The notes under the pieces: model-generated
What the model saw: the letters and a program-made list of their open reading frames with translations, nothing else
Database searches by the model: none
What the model was told of the DNA's origin: nothing
Assembly (NCBI GenBank): GCA_036555585.1
Contig: DATBLE010000027.1
Location: 109,305-173,304, forward strand
DNA from: DATBLE01 sp036555585
GTDB taxonomy: Bacteria; Actinomycetota; Thermoleophilia; Gaiellales; Gaiellaceae
DNA length: 64,000 nt
Direction of reading: 5' to 3'
Position numbers and translations under genes: made by a program
Shown here: positions 26,406 through 34,720 of the stretch, one piece after another
Layout of the letters: each line of letters opens with the position of its first letter
How positions within the stretch are numbered: position 1 is the first letter of the stretch

Positions 26406-27766
26406 GGGGGCCCGCCGCGCTCGCGGTCGCCGTGCTGGCGCTGCTGACCGCCGGCTCGGGCGCCGCAGCCCCGCCGGCGCTGGCGGGGCAGCATCCGTGT
26501 CCCGGGCTCGCCGGCTACACGTGCTCGACCCTGGCGGTTCCCCTCGATCGCAGCGGTCGCGTCAAGGGGACGCTCCGCCTGGACGTCGCGGCGGCCGACA
26601 ACGCGAACGCCCCGCGCGGCGTCCTCCTCTTCCTGACCGGCGGGCCCGGGCAGCCGGGCGTCTCGGCGGTCGCGAAGGTCGCCTCGAGGCTCGCGCCGGT
26701 GCTCGCCTCGTACCGGCTCGTGATGTTCGACCAGCGCGGAACCGGCGGCTCCGCGATCCGCTGCCCGCAGCTCCAGTCGCAGGTGGGAACGTCGGACATC
26801 GCCGTGCCGACGGCGGCTGCGGTACGGGCCTGCGCCGCATCGCTCGGCGCCGGCCGGGGCCTCTACTCGACCGCCGACACGGTCGCCGACCTGGACGACC
26901 TCCGGCAGGCCCTCGGGGTCGAGCAGTGGACGCTCGACGGCGTCTCCTACGGCACCTTCGTCGCCGAGCGGTACGCGGTCGCGCACCCGAAGAGCGTGAA
27001 GGCGCTCGTGCTCGACTCGGTGCTGCCGCACGTCGACCCGCAGGCCGACGATGCTCTCTACCTGACCGGCCTGCGGGCGACCGCGCGGGTCCTCCGCGCC
27101 GCCTGCGCCGACCTGCGCTGCGGCTTCGATCCGGCCGACGATCTCGCCTGGGTCGTCCGCCACGGCATCGCTCCCGTGCCGCTCTGGGACGCGATCGTCA
27201 CGTACGAGTTCGTCGATCCCGAGTACCAGCGCATGCTGGAGGCGATCCACCTGGCTCGGCACGGGAACACCGGCACGCTGCGGACGCTCGTCGCCCAGAT
27301 CCACCAGGCCAGCGGCGCGCCCGCCGAGCTCTTCAGCGCCGGGTTGCACGCGGCCACGCTCTGCGCAGACCTGCGTTTCCCGTGGGCGACGACCACGCCG
27401 ATCGCGCGCCGCCCGCCGCTCCTCGCACGGCGCGTGAAGCCCTTGCCGGACCGGGCGTTCTGGCCGTTCACCCGCGCGACGGCGACGGGTGACGGCTTCG
27501 TCAAGACCTGCCTGCCCTGGCCCGTCACCCCGGCCGTTCCGAGCCCGCCCGCCGGCTCCCGGCTTGCGTCGGTGCCGGTCCTCCTGGTCGACGGCGACCA
27601 CGACCTGTCGACGCCGCTCGAGTGGGCGCGCGAGGAGGCGCGGCTGGCTCCGCGCGGCAGGCTCGTCGTCGTCCACGGCGCCTCGCACTCGGTGCAGACC
27701 CGCGAGCCCGGCCGTGCCGGCCGCGCCGCGGTCGAGGCGTTCCTGCTCGGCCCCGAGACGGCGTGA
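26402..27766 (+). CDS. Secreted alpha/beta hydrolase (TAP-like)
   Basis: A 454-residue exported hydrolase. A signal peptide spans about residues 1-29 (AVLALLTAGSGAAAPPALAG). The oxyanion-loop segment is LTGGPGQPG, the nucleophile Ser182 sits in DGVSYGT, the acid is in LVDGDHDLSTP, and the His is in GASHSVQTR. This matches the tripeptidyl-aminopeptidase/prolyl-iminopeptidase-like family of actinobacteria. Substrates may be peptides or esters. It overlaps the thioesterase by 4 nt. Confidence 0.87.
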   Translation: MRGPAALAVAVLALLTAGSGAAAPPALAGQHPCPGLAGYTCSTLAVPLDRSGRVKGTLRLDVAAADNANAPRGVLLFLTGGPGQPGVSAVAKVASRLAPVLASYRLVMFDQRGTGGSAIRCPQLQSQVGTSDIAVPTAAAVRACAASLGAGRGLYSTADTVADLDDLRQALGVEQWTLDGVSYGTFVAERYAVAHPKSVKALVLDSVLPHVDPQADDALYLTGLRATARVLRAACADLRCGFDPADDLAWVVRHGIAPVPLWDAIVTYEFVDPEYQRMLEAIHLARHGNTGTLRTLVAQIHQASGAPAELFSAGLHAATLCADLRFPWATTTPIARRPPLLARRVKPLPDRAFWPFTRATATGDGFVKTCLPWPVTPAVPSPPAGSRLASVPVLLVDGDHDLSTPLEWAREEARLAPRGRLVVVHGASHSVQTREPGRAGRAAVEAFLLGPETA

Positions 27767-27814
27767 GCTGCCGGAGAGCGCGTGAACCCGCGCCGCCCGC
27801 GTTAGGCTCGGGTC

Positions 27815-28960
27815 ATGCAGCTGCGCGACTCGCCGGAGGAAGCCGCATTCCGTGACGAGGTTCGCGCCTGGCTGGCGGACAACCTGACCGACGACCTGCG
27901 CGGCCGGCGCGGCGGCGCCGCGCGGTTCGAGGAGTGGGGGCGCGACTGGAGCCGGCGGCTGGGCGAGGCCGGCTACGCCGCGCTGACCTGGCCGAAGGAG
28001 TACGGCGGCGGCGGCGCCCCCTACTCGCACCAGGCGATCCTGCTGGAGGAGCTGGCCCGCGCGCAGGCGCCGGGACACATCGGCGTGATCGGCCTCGGCA
28101 TGGCGGGGCCGACCATCATCGTCCACGGCACCGACGAGCAGAAGGCGCGCTACTTGCCGAAGATCCTCTCGGCCGAGGAGATCTGGTGCCAGGGCTTCTC
28201 GGAGCCGGGTGCCGGCTCCGACCTCGCGTCCGTCCGCACGCGCGCGGAGCTGCGCGACGGCCGCTACGTGGTCAACGGCCAGAAGGTCTGGTCGTCCTAC
28301 GCCCACCTGGCCGACTGGTGCATCCTCGTCACGCTCGGCGATCCCGACGCGCCGCGCTACCAGGGGCTCACGTACCTGCTCGTCGACATGCACTCGCCGG
28401 GCGTCGAGGTGCGGCCTCTGACCCAGATCACCGGCGAGGCCGAGTTCAACGAGATCTTCTTCACCGACGTCGAGGTGCCGGTCGAGAACGTGATCGGCGA
28501 GCCGGGCCAGGGTTGGCAGGTGGCGATGACGACGCTGATGCACGAGCGGGCGGCGCTCGGGTTCGCGCTGTCCGGCGCGTTCGAGGTGGCGGTGCGGAAG
28601 CTGCTCGAGCTCGCCGGCGGCCGGGAGCTCGACGACCGGCTCTGCGACCGGATCGCCGAGACCTGGATCGAGCTCCAGGCGCTGAAGTGGACGAACTACC
28701 GGGCGCTGACGCGGCTGATGGAGACGGGTGCACCGGGGCCGGAGGCGTCCGTCCCGAAGCTGCACTGGTCGGAGGCGAACCAGCGGCTCGGCAAGCTCGC
28801 GCTCGAGCTGCTCGGGCCGGAGGCGCAGGTGATGGACGGCGACGGCTACTGGCAGTGGCTGCAGCTGCGGAGCCGCGGCAACACGATCGAGGCCGGCACG
28901 TCCGAGATCCTGCGGAACATCGTCGCCGAGCGTGTGCTCGGCCTGCCGAAGGGGCGCTGA
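27815..28960 (+). CDS. Acyl-CoA dehydrogenase
   Basis: A 381-residue flavoenzyme of the acyl-CoA dehydrogenase family. FAD/substrate-binding segments include WCQGFSEPGAGSDLAS and YVVNGQKVWSSYA, and the C-terminal NTIEAGTSEILRNIVAERVLGLPKG is typical. It introduces the alpha-beta double bond in an acyl-CoA. It overlaps the next dehydrogenase gene by one base. Such adjacent pairs in actinobacteria often form alpha2beta2 heterotetramers for sterol or branched side chains. Confidence 0.9.
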   Translation: MQLRDSPEEAAFRDEVRAWLADNLTDDLRGRRGGAARFEEWGRDWSRRLGEAGYAALTWPKEYGGGGAPYSHQAILLEELARAQAPGHIGVIGLGMAGPTIIVHGTDEQKARYLPKILSAEEIWCQGFSEPGAGSDLASVRTRAELRDGRYVVNGQKVWSSYAHLADWCILVTLGDPDAPRYQGLTYLLVDMHSPGVEVRPLTQITGEAEFNEIFFTDVEVPVENVIGEPGQGWQVAMTTLMHERAALGFALSGAFEVAVRKLLELAGGRELDDRLCDRIAETWIELQALKWTNYRALTRLMETGAPGPEASVPKLHWSEANQRLGKLALELLGPEAQVMDGDGYWQWLQLRSRGNTIEAGTSEILRNIVAERVLGLPKGR

Positions 28961-29886
28961 TGCACTTCGCGTTCACGCCGGAGCAGGAGGCGCTGCGGGC
29001 CGAGGCGCGGCGCTGGCTCGAGGAGCGGTATCCGCCCGAACGCGTCGCCGAGCTGGCCGACTCGGAAGCGGGGTGGGACCCCGCCTCGTGGAGCGAGCTC
29101 GCCGAGCTCGGCTGGCTGGGAGTGTCCGTCTCAGAGGAGGAGGGCGGCGCGGGGCTCGGCTTCCTCGAGGAGGCGGTGCTGTTCGAGGAGCTCGGGCGCG
29201 CGCTGTACCCGGGGCCGTACTTCTCGACCGTCGCGCTCGCGCTGCCCGCGTTGTCCGCCGAGGACCGGGCCGCGGTGGCCGCAGGCGAGGCGCGCTGGTC
29301 GGCTCGGGTCGACGGGCTCGTCCCGGACCTGGCGCTCGTCGACCGCGTGCTCACCGCCGACGGGGCGGTCGCCGCCGAGGGCGAGGCGGTCGCCACGATG
29401 GACGCGACCCGCCGGCTCGGGCGCCTGGCGACGGCGGCGGGCGACGCGGCCGTCGAGCGGCCGCGCCTGCGCGCGGCGCTCGCGCTGGAGGCCGTCGGGA
29501 TCGCGCAGCGGGCGCTCGACTGGGGCGTCGAGCACGCGAAGGGCCGGCAGCAGTTCGGCAAGGCGATCGGCGTCTACCAGGCGGTCTCGCACTCGCTTGT
29601 CGACGCGTTCATGGCCACGGAGCTCTCCCGGTCGCTGGCGTACTGGGCGGCGTGGTGCGTCGCCGAAGGGGATGCCGAGGCGGCGACGGCTGCCGCCGCC
29701 TCGAAGGCGTACGCCGCCGAGGCGGCCGTGTCCGCCTGCGAGCGCTCGATCCAGGTGCACGGCGGGATCGGCTTCACGTGGGAGCACCCGCTCCACCGCT
29801 ACTACAAGCGGGCGCAGTGGATCCAGGCGTTCGACGGCTTCCCCGCGAAGCAGCGGGCGGAGATCGCGGCTGAGCTCCTCGCCTGA
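28960..29886 (+). CDS. Acyl-CoA dehydrogenase, short second subunit
   Basis: A 308-residue member of the same family, shorter than usual. The N-terminal helical domain and C-terminal helices (EAVGIAQRALDWGVEHAKGRQQFGKAIG, IQVHGGIGFTWEHPLHRYYKRA) are present. The middle beta-domain is shrunken and lacks the usual TEP-GSD loop, so it cannot hold FAD in the standard way. This is what is known for one partner of heteromeric FadE pairs. It likely works with the preceding gene. Confidence 0.87.
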   Translation: MHFAFTPEQEALRAEARRWLEERYPPERVAELADSEAGWDPASWSELAELGWLGVSVSEEEGGAGLGFLEEAVLFEELGRALYPGPYFSTVALALPALSAEDRAAVAAGEARWSARVDGLVPDLALVDRVLTADGAVAAEGEAVATMDATRRLGRLATAAGDAAVERPRLRAALALEAVGIAQRALDWGVEHAKGRQQFGKAIGVYQAVSHSLVDAFMATELSRSLAYWAAWCVAEGDAEAATAAAASKAYAAEAAVSACERSIQVHGGIGFTWEHPLHRYYKRAQWIQAFDGFPAKQRAEIAAELLA

Positions 29887-30658
29887 ACGTACCGTCCTGA
29901 TCACGGGCGCGTCGTCCGGCATCGGCGCGGCCTGCGCGCGGCGCCTGGCCGCCCGAGGGTGGGAGGTCTACGCGACGGTACGCACGCCGGGAGAGGCTCC
30001 CGAGGAGACGACCGAGCTCCTGCTCGACGTCACCGACGGGGACGCGATCGCCTCGCTCTCGTTCGAGCGGCTGGACGGGCTCGTCGACAACGCCGGGATC
30101 GGCATCTCCGCGCCGCTCGAGGACCTGCCGCTCGACGAGCTCCGCCGCCAGCTCGAGGTCAACGTCGTCGGCCAGCTGGCGGTCACGCAGGCGGTGCTGC
30201 CCGCGCTCCGGGCCGCGCGGGGGCGGATCGTGATCATGGGCTCGATCGGCGGCCGCAGCGCCCTCCCGTTCCTCGGCGGCTACGCGATGACGAAGCACGC
30301 GCTGGAGGCGATGGCCGACTCGCTGCGGGTCGAGCTGGCACCCGACGGGATCGAGGTCTCGATCGTCGAGCCGGGGACGATCGCCACCGCGATCTGGACC
30401 AAGCCGCAGCCGCTCGCCGGCCGCATCTCCGACCGCTACCGGCCGCGGGTCGACCGCTTCCGCCGGGTCGCGGCGTCCAGATCGAGCCGGGCGGCACCCG
30501 CAGACCGCGTCGCCGCGGCGGTCGAGCACGCGCTCACGGCGGAGCGGCCGAAGACCCGCTACGTCGTCGGCCGCGACGCGAGGATCCGTGCCACGATCGA
30601 GCGGCTTCCCGACCGGCTGCGCGACCGCGTGTACCGGCGGGCGTTGCTCGGTGAGTGA
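29870..30658 (+). CDS. SDR-family oxidoreductase, probable CTG start
   Basis: An SDR of about 262 residues. VLITGASSGIGAACARRLAARG binds NAD(P), DNAGIG is the second motif, and GSIGGRSALPFLGGYAMTKHA holds the catalytic Ser, Tyr and Lys. No ATG, GTG or TTG lies near the needed N terminus. The closest plausible initiator is CTG at 29870, nine bases after a GGCGGAG site, overlapping the preceding stop by 17 nt. The alternative is a far upstream ATG inside the dehydrogenase gene, giving a long non-homologous leader. Confidence 0.82.
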   Translation: MSSSPERTVLITGASSGIGAACARRLAARGWEVYATVRTPGEAPEETTELLLDVTDGDAIASLSFERLDGLVDNAGIGISAPLEDLPLDELRRQLEVNVVGQLAVTQAVLPALRAARGRIVIMGSIGGRSALPFLGGYAMTKHALEAMADSLRVELAPDGIEVSIVEPGTIATAIWTKPQPLAGRISDRYRPRVDRFRRVAASRSSRAAPADRVAAAVEHALTAERPKTRYVVGRDARIRATIERLPDRLRDRVYRRALLGE

Positions 30659-30680
30659 GCGCCGCTTACGATCCGGATGC

Positions 30681-32306
30681 ATGCGCGGCCAGATGATGGA
30701 CTTCCAGCTGACGCTGCCCCACGTGCTGCAGCGCGCGGAGACGTACTACGGCGACAAGGAGATCGTCACCAGGCTCCCCGACAAGAGCTTCCACCGCTAC
30801 GGCTACCGCGACCTGGCGCGCCGCTCGAAGCAGCTCGCGGTCGCTCTCCACGGGCTCGGGCTGGAGCGCGGCGACCGGGTGGCGACCCTCTGCTGGAACC
30901 ACTACCAGCACATGGAGTGCTACCTCGGGATCCCCTGCGGCGGGCTCACGCTGCACACGCTCAACCTGCGCCTGCACCCGAACGACCTCGCGTACATCGC
31001 CGGCCACGCCGGCGACAGGGCGGTCGTCGTCGACCGGGCGCTCCTGCCGCTGCTCGACCAGTTCCGCGGCGAGACCGGGATCGAGCACGTGTTCGTGGTC
31101 GAGGACTCCTACGAGGAGCTGCTCGCCGGCGCGTCGGCCGACGACTGGGCCGATCCCGAGCTCGACGAGAACGAGGCGGCGGCGATGTGCTACACGAGCG
31201 GCACGACCGGCCGGCCGAAGGGGGTCGTCTACTCGCACCGCTCGACCGTCCTGCACGCGCTCGGCGTCGGCGCGAGCAATCCGCTCGGAATTGGCGTCGG
31301 CGAGGGCGACGCGATCCTGCCCGTCGTGCCGATGTTCCACGCGAACGCCTGGGGCTATCCGTACCTGGCGGCGATGTTCGGCTCGAAGCTCGTCCTGCCG
31401 GGGCCGCACCTCGATCCCGAGTCGCTGCTCGACGACTTCGTCCAGGAGGGCGTGACCTGGGCCGCCGGGGTGCCGACGATCTGGATGGGCATCCTGGCGC
31501 TGCTCGACGCGAATCCCGGCCGCTGGGATCTCTCCCGGATGAAGGGGATGCTCGTCGGCGGCTCGGCGGTGCCACGCGCGATGATCGAGGCGTTCGACGA
31601 GCGCCACGGGCTGATGATCGCCCACGGCTGGGGGATGACGGAGACGTCGCCGGTCGCGTCGGTGGCCGCGCTGCCGGGCGACCTGGCCGAGAGCGACCCC
31701 CAGACCCGGTACGACTACATCGCGCTCCAGGGGCTGCCCCTGCCGCTGGTCGAGCTGCGCGCCCGCGACGCCGACGGCAACGAGATCCCGTGGGACGACG
31801 AGGCGATGGGCGAGCTCGAGGTGCGGGGGCCGTGGGTGGCGGCCTCGTACTACGACACGCCCGAGCAGGCCGACCGCTGGACGGACGACGGCTGGTTCAG
31901 GACCGGCGACATCGTCTCCATCCACCCGCACGGCCACGTCCACATCCAGGACCGGACGAAGGACGTGATCAAGTCGGGCGGGGAGTGGATCAGCTCCGTC
32001 GCGCTCGAGAACGCCCTGATGGGACATCCGGCGATCGCGGAGGCGGCGGTGATCGCCGTGCCGGACGAGAAGTGGGCGGAGCGTCCGCTCGCGGTCTGCG
32101 TGCGGCGCGAGGGGCAGGCCGTGACGGGCGGCGAGCTGCGCGAGTTCCTCGCGCCGGACTTCACCAAGTGGTGGCTGCCCGACGCGTTCGTGTTCGTGGA
32201 CGAGATCCCGAAGACGGCGGTCGGGAAGTTCCGGAAGACGGCCCTGCGCGAGATGTTCCCGACCGTGCCCGCAGACGAGCCGGCGCACGAGCCGGCAGCC
32301 TCCTGA
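30681..32306 (+). CDS. Fatty-acid/medium-chain acyl-CoA ligase
   Basis: A 541-residue ANL-superfamily enzyme. It has the P-loop YTSGTTGRPKGVVYSHRS, the GWGMTETSPV motif, the hinge DRTKDVIKSGGEWIS and the C-terminal catalytic Lys region PKTAVGKFRKTALR. It adenylates a carboxylate and transfers it to CoA, feeding the dehydrogenases of this cluster. The DKSFHRYGYRDLARRSKQLA start is typical of actinobacterial FadD-like long/medium-chain ligases. Confidence 0.92.
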   Translation: MRGQMMDFQLTLPHVLQRAETYYGDKEIVTRLPDKSFHRYGYRDLARRSKQLAVALHGLGLERGDRVATLCWNHYQHMECYLGIPCGGLTLHTLNLRLHPNDLAYIAGHAGDRAVVVDRALLPLLDQFRGETGIEHVFVVEDSYEELLAGASADDWADPELDENEAAAMCYTSGTTGRPKGVVYSHRSTVLHALGVGASNPLGIGVGEGDAILPVVPMFHANAWGYPYLAAMFGSKLVLPGPHLDPESLLDDFVQEGVTWAAGVPTIWMGILALLDANPGRWDLSRMKGMLVGGSAVPRAMIEAFDERHGLMIAHGWGMTETSPVASVAALPGDLAESDPQTRYDYIALQGLPLPLVELRARDADGNEIPWDDEAMGELEVRGPWVAASYYDTPEQADRWTDDGWFRTGDIVSIHPHGHVHIQDRTKDVIKSGGEWISSVALENALMGHPAIAEAAVIAVPDEKWAERPLAVCVRREGQAVTGGELREFLAPDFTKWWLPDAFVFVDEIPKTAVGKFRKTALREMFPTVPADEPAHEPAAS

Positions 32307-33202
32307 AGGCGGTCCTGCTCCGCGAGCTCGGCGGGCCCGAGCGGCTCGAGCTCGCCGACGTGCCCGAGCCGTCGGGTCCCTCTGTCGTCCGGGTGCGGGC
32401 GGCGGGCGTGAACTTCATGGACGTGCTGGTCCGGCGGGGCGACTACCCGCAGCCGCCCGAGCTGCCGGCGGTGCTGGGCGGCGAGGTCGCCGGCGAGCTG
32501 GACGGCCGGCGCGTGATGGCGCTGCCGCGGACGGGCGGGTACGCGGAGGCGGTGGCGGCGGACTGGGTCGTGCCGCTTCCGGACGGCGCCTCGTTCGCGG
32601 AGGGAGCCGCGTTCCTGATGACCTTCCTGACCGCGTGGATCCCGATGCGCCGGCAGGCGCGGATCTCGGCGGGGTCGACCGTGCTCGTGCACGCGGGTGC
32701 CGGCGGAGTCGGCTCGGCCGCGATCCAGCTCGCACGCCGGCTCGGCGCAAGGGTGGTCGCGACGGCAGGCTCGGAGGAGAAGCGGCGGTTCACGCTCGAG
32801 CTCGGCGCCGAGGAGGCGTACTCGTACGAGGAGTTCGGGGACGCGGTCCGCGCCGACGTCGTCGTCGACCCGGTCGGCGGCGAGGTCTTCGCCGCGTCGC
32901 TGAGGGCGCTGACGCCGCTCGGCACGCTGATCGCGATCGGCTACGCCGGCGGCCTGTGGGCGAAGCTCGACCCGGCGCTGGTCGTAGGGCGCAACGCCGG
33001 CGTCGCCGGCTTCTACCTGGGGAGGCTGATGCAGCTCGCCCCAGAGGTCGTGCGCGAGGCGGCCGACGAGCTGGTCGGGCTCTGGGCAGACGGCGCGATC
33101 CGGCCGGTCGTCGGCGCCGAGTTCCCCCTCGCCGAGGCAGCCGCGGCGCACGCGCTGATCGAGGACCGCCGTCACGTCGGGAAGGTCGTGCTTGTTCCGT
33201 AG
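32303..33202 (+). CDS. NADPH:quinone oxidoreductase (zeta-crystallin type), CTG start
   Basis: A 299-residue MDR-superfamily reductase. It has the N-terminal KAVLLRELGGPERLEL, the NADPH-binding VLVHAGAGGVGSAAIQLARRLGA and the C-terminal EDRRHVGKVVLVP. Relatives begin MKAVLL. Here the aligned codon is CTG, in a CTGA overlap with the ligase stop, and no other start codon fits. It reduces quinones or enones, possibly enoyl-CoA-derived products. Confidence 0.88.
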   Translation: MKAVLLRELGGPERLELADVPEPSGPSVVRVRAAGVNFMDVLVRRGDYPQPPELPAVLGGEVAGELDGRRVMALPRTGGYAEAVAADWVVPLPDGASFAEGAAFLMTFLTAWIPMRRQARISAGSTVLVHAGAGGVGSAAIQLARRLGARVVATAGSEEKRRFTLELGAEEAYSYEEFGDAVRADVVVDPVGGEVFAASLRALTPLGTLIAIGYAGGLWAKLDPALVVGRNAGVAGFYLGRLMQLAPEVVREAADELVGLWADGAIRPVVGAEFPLAEAAAAHALIEDRRHVGKVVLVP

Positions 33203-33848
33203 CGCGCTCGTCACCGGCGGGGCGTCGGGGATCGGGGCCGCGGCCGTGTCGCTGCTCGAGGCCGAGGGGTGCGAGGTGCGGTCGCTCGACCTCGCGACCG
33301 GGTTCGACGTGGCCGACAGCGCGGCCTGGACGAGCGTCGAGGCGGTCGACTTCGCGTTCCTGAACGCAGGCGTCGCCACCGGCTCGAACGAGATCGGCGC
33401 CCTCGGCGACGCCGAGTACCGGCGTGCCCTCGGTGCGAACGTCGACGGGGTCGTCTTCGGTACGCGCCGGATGGCGCAGGTGATGGAGCCGGGCTCGGCG
33501 ATCGTCGCGACCGCCTCGCTCGCGGGGCTGGTGGCGATGCCGCTCGACCCGATCTACACGCTGACCAAGCACGCGGTCGTCGGCTTCGTCCGCGCGGTCG
33601 CGCCGCAGCTGGCCGAGCGCCGGATCACGATCAACGCGCTCTGTCCGGGATTCGCAGACACGCCGATCGTCGAGCCGGCGCTGCGCGAGTGGGTGGACGG
33701 GCAGGGGATCCCGCTGATCTCCCCCGAGACGGTCGCCGCCGCCGCGCTGGCCGCGGCGCGCTCGGGCGAGACCGGGCAGGCCTGGGTCGTCCAGCCCGGC
33801 CGGGAGCCGCTCGTCTACGAGTTCCGCGGGGTGCCGGGGCCGCGATGA
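33192..33848 (+). CDS. SDR-family oxidoreductase
   Basis: A 218-residue SDR with TGGASGIGAAAVSLLEAEG, NAGVATGS and the Tyr-Lys pair in DPIYTLTKHAVVG. The usual catalytic Ser lies in TASLAGLV. It is shorter than typical FabG proteins. TTG at 33192 overlaps the preceding gene by 11 nt. The C terminus carries an unusual tail (WVVQPGREPLVYEFRGVPG) in place of the dimerisation motif. Confidence 0.84.
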   Translation: MFRSALVTGGASGIGAAAVSLLEAEGCEVRSLDLATGFDVADSAAWTSVEAVDFAFLNAGVATGSNEIGALGDAEYRRALGANVDGVVFGTRRMAQVMEPGSAIVATASLAGLVAMPLDPIYTLTKHAVVGFVRAVAPQLAERRITINALCPGFADTPIVEPALREWVDGQGIPLISPETVAAAALAAARSGETGQAWVVQPGREPLVYEFRGVPGPR

Positions 33849-34720
33849 CCGACGTCTTCCGGACTCCCGACGAGCGCTTCGCCGACTTGCCCGGCTTCGC
33901 GTACGAGCCGCACTACGTCGACCAGGACGGCCTGCGCATGCACTACCTCGACGAGGGCGAGGGCGATCCGGTCCTCTGCCTGCACGGCGAGCCGACCTGG
34001 TCGTTCCTGTACCGGAAGCTTGTTCCGGGGCTGTCCGCGGTCGCGCGGGCGGTCGCGCCCGACTACTTCGGCTTCGGCCGCTCCGACAAGCCCACCGACG
34101 TGGACTGGTACACCTTCGACCGGCACTGCGCGTCGATCGTCCGGCTGGTCGAGGAGCTCGACCTGCGCCGGTTGACGCTCGTCGTCCAGGACTGGGGCGG
34201 ACCGATCGGGTTGCGGCTCGCGGTCGAGCAGCCGGACCGGGTAGCGCGACTCGTGATTCTCAACACCGGCGTCGGCGGGGGCCGGGCGCCGAGCGACTCC
34301 TGGCTTCGCTTCCGCGAGGTCGTGCGGACGGCCGGGGGCGATTTCCAGGCGGGGCGGCTGATCCGCCGCGCGGCCGTGCGCGGGCTCGCGGACGACCTGG
34401 TCGCCGCCTACGACGCGCCGTTCCCCGTGCCCGAGGCCAAGGCCGGCGCGCTCGCCTTCCCCGAGCTGGTTCCGACCGAGCCGGATCATCCGAACACGGC
34501 GCCGTTGCTCGCGATCCGCGAAGCGCTGCGCTCCTGGGAGAAGCCGGCGCTCGTCCTGTTCGGCGACTCCGACCCGATCTTCCGGCCGGAGGTGGCGGAT
34601 GCGATCTCGCGGCTGATCCCGGGCGCGCTGCCGGCCGAGCTGGTCGAGAACGCCGGCCACTTCGTCCAGGAGGACGCGGGCGAGGAAGTCGAGGCCCGGA
34701 TCGTGGAGCTCCTCGCGTGA
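33845..34720 (+). CDS. Haloalkane-dehalogenase/epoxide-hydrolase-like hydrolase
   Basis: A 291-residue alpha/beta hydrolase. HGEPTWSFLYRKL supplies the oxyanion hole, Asp116 in VVQDWGGP is the nucleophile with Trp117 as a possible halide-stabilising residue, GDSDPIF holds the acid and NAGHFVQED the His. This matches haloalkane dehalogenases of subfamily I more than serine esterases. A cap-domain Trp (SDSWLRF) could be the second halide ligand. The ATG overlaps the SDR stop (ATGA). The natural substrate in an acyl-CoA operon is unclear. Confidence 0.82.
   Translation: MTDVFRTPDERFADLPGFAYEPHYVDQDGLRMHYLDEGEGDPVLCLHGEPTWSFLYRKLVPGLSAVARAVAPDYFGFGRSDKPTDVDWYTFDRHCASIVRLVEELDLRRLTLVVQDWGGPIGLRLAVEQPDRVARLVILNTGVGGGRAPSDSWLRFREVVRTAGGDFQAGRLIRRAAVRGLADDLVAAYDAPFPVPEAKAGALAFPELVPTEPDHPNTAPLLAIREALRSWEKPALVLFGDSDPIFRPEVADAISRLIPGALPAELVENAGHFVQEDAGEEVEARIVELLA

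Noticed and set aside
26189..28765. An 858-residue minus-strand open frame
   Set aside because: It lies opposite the thioesterase, hydrolase and acyl-CoA dehydrogenase genes and shows only low-complexity His/Arg/Asp-rich sequence.
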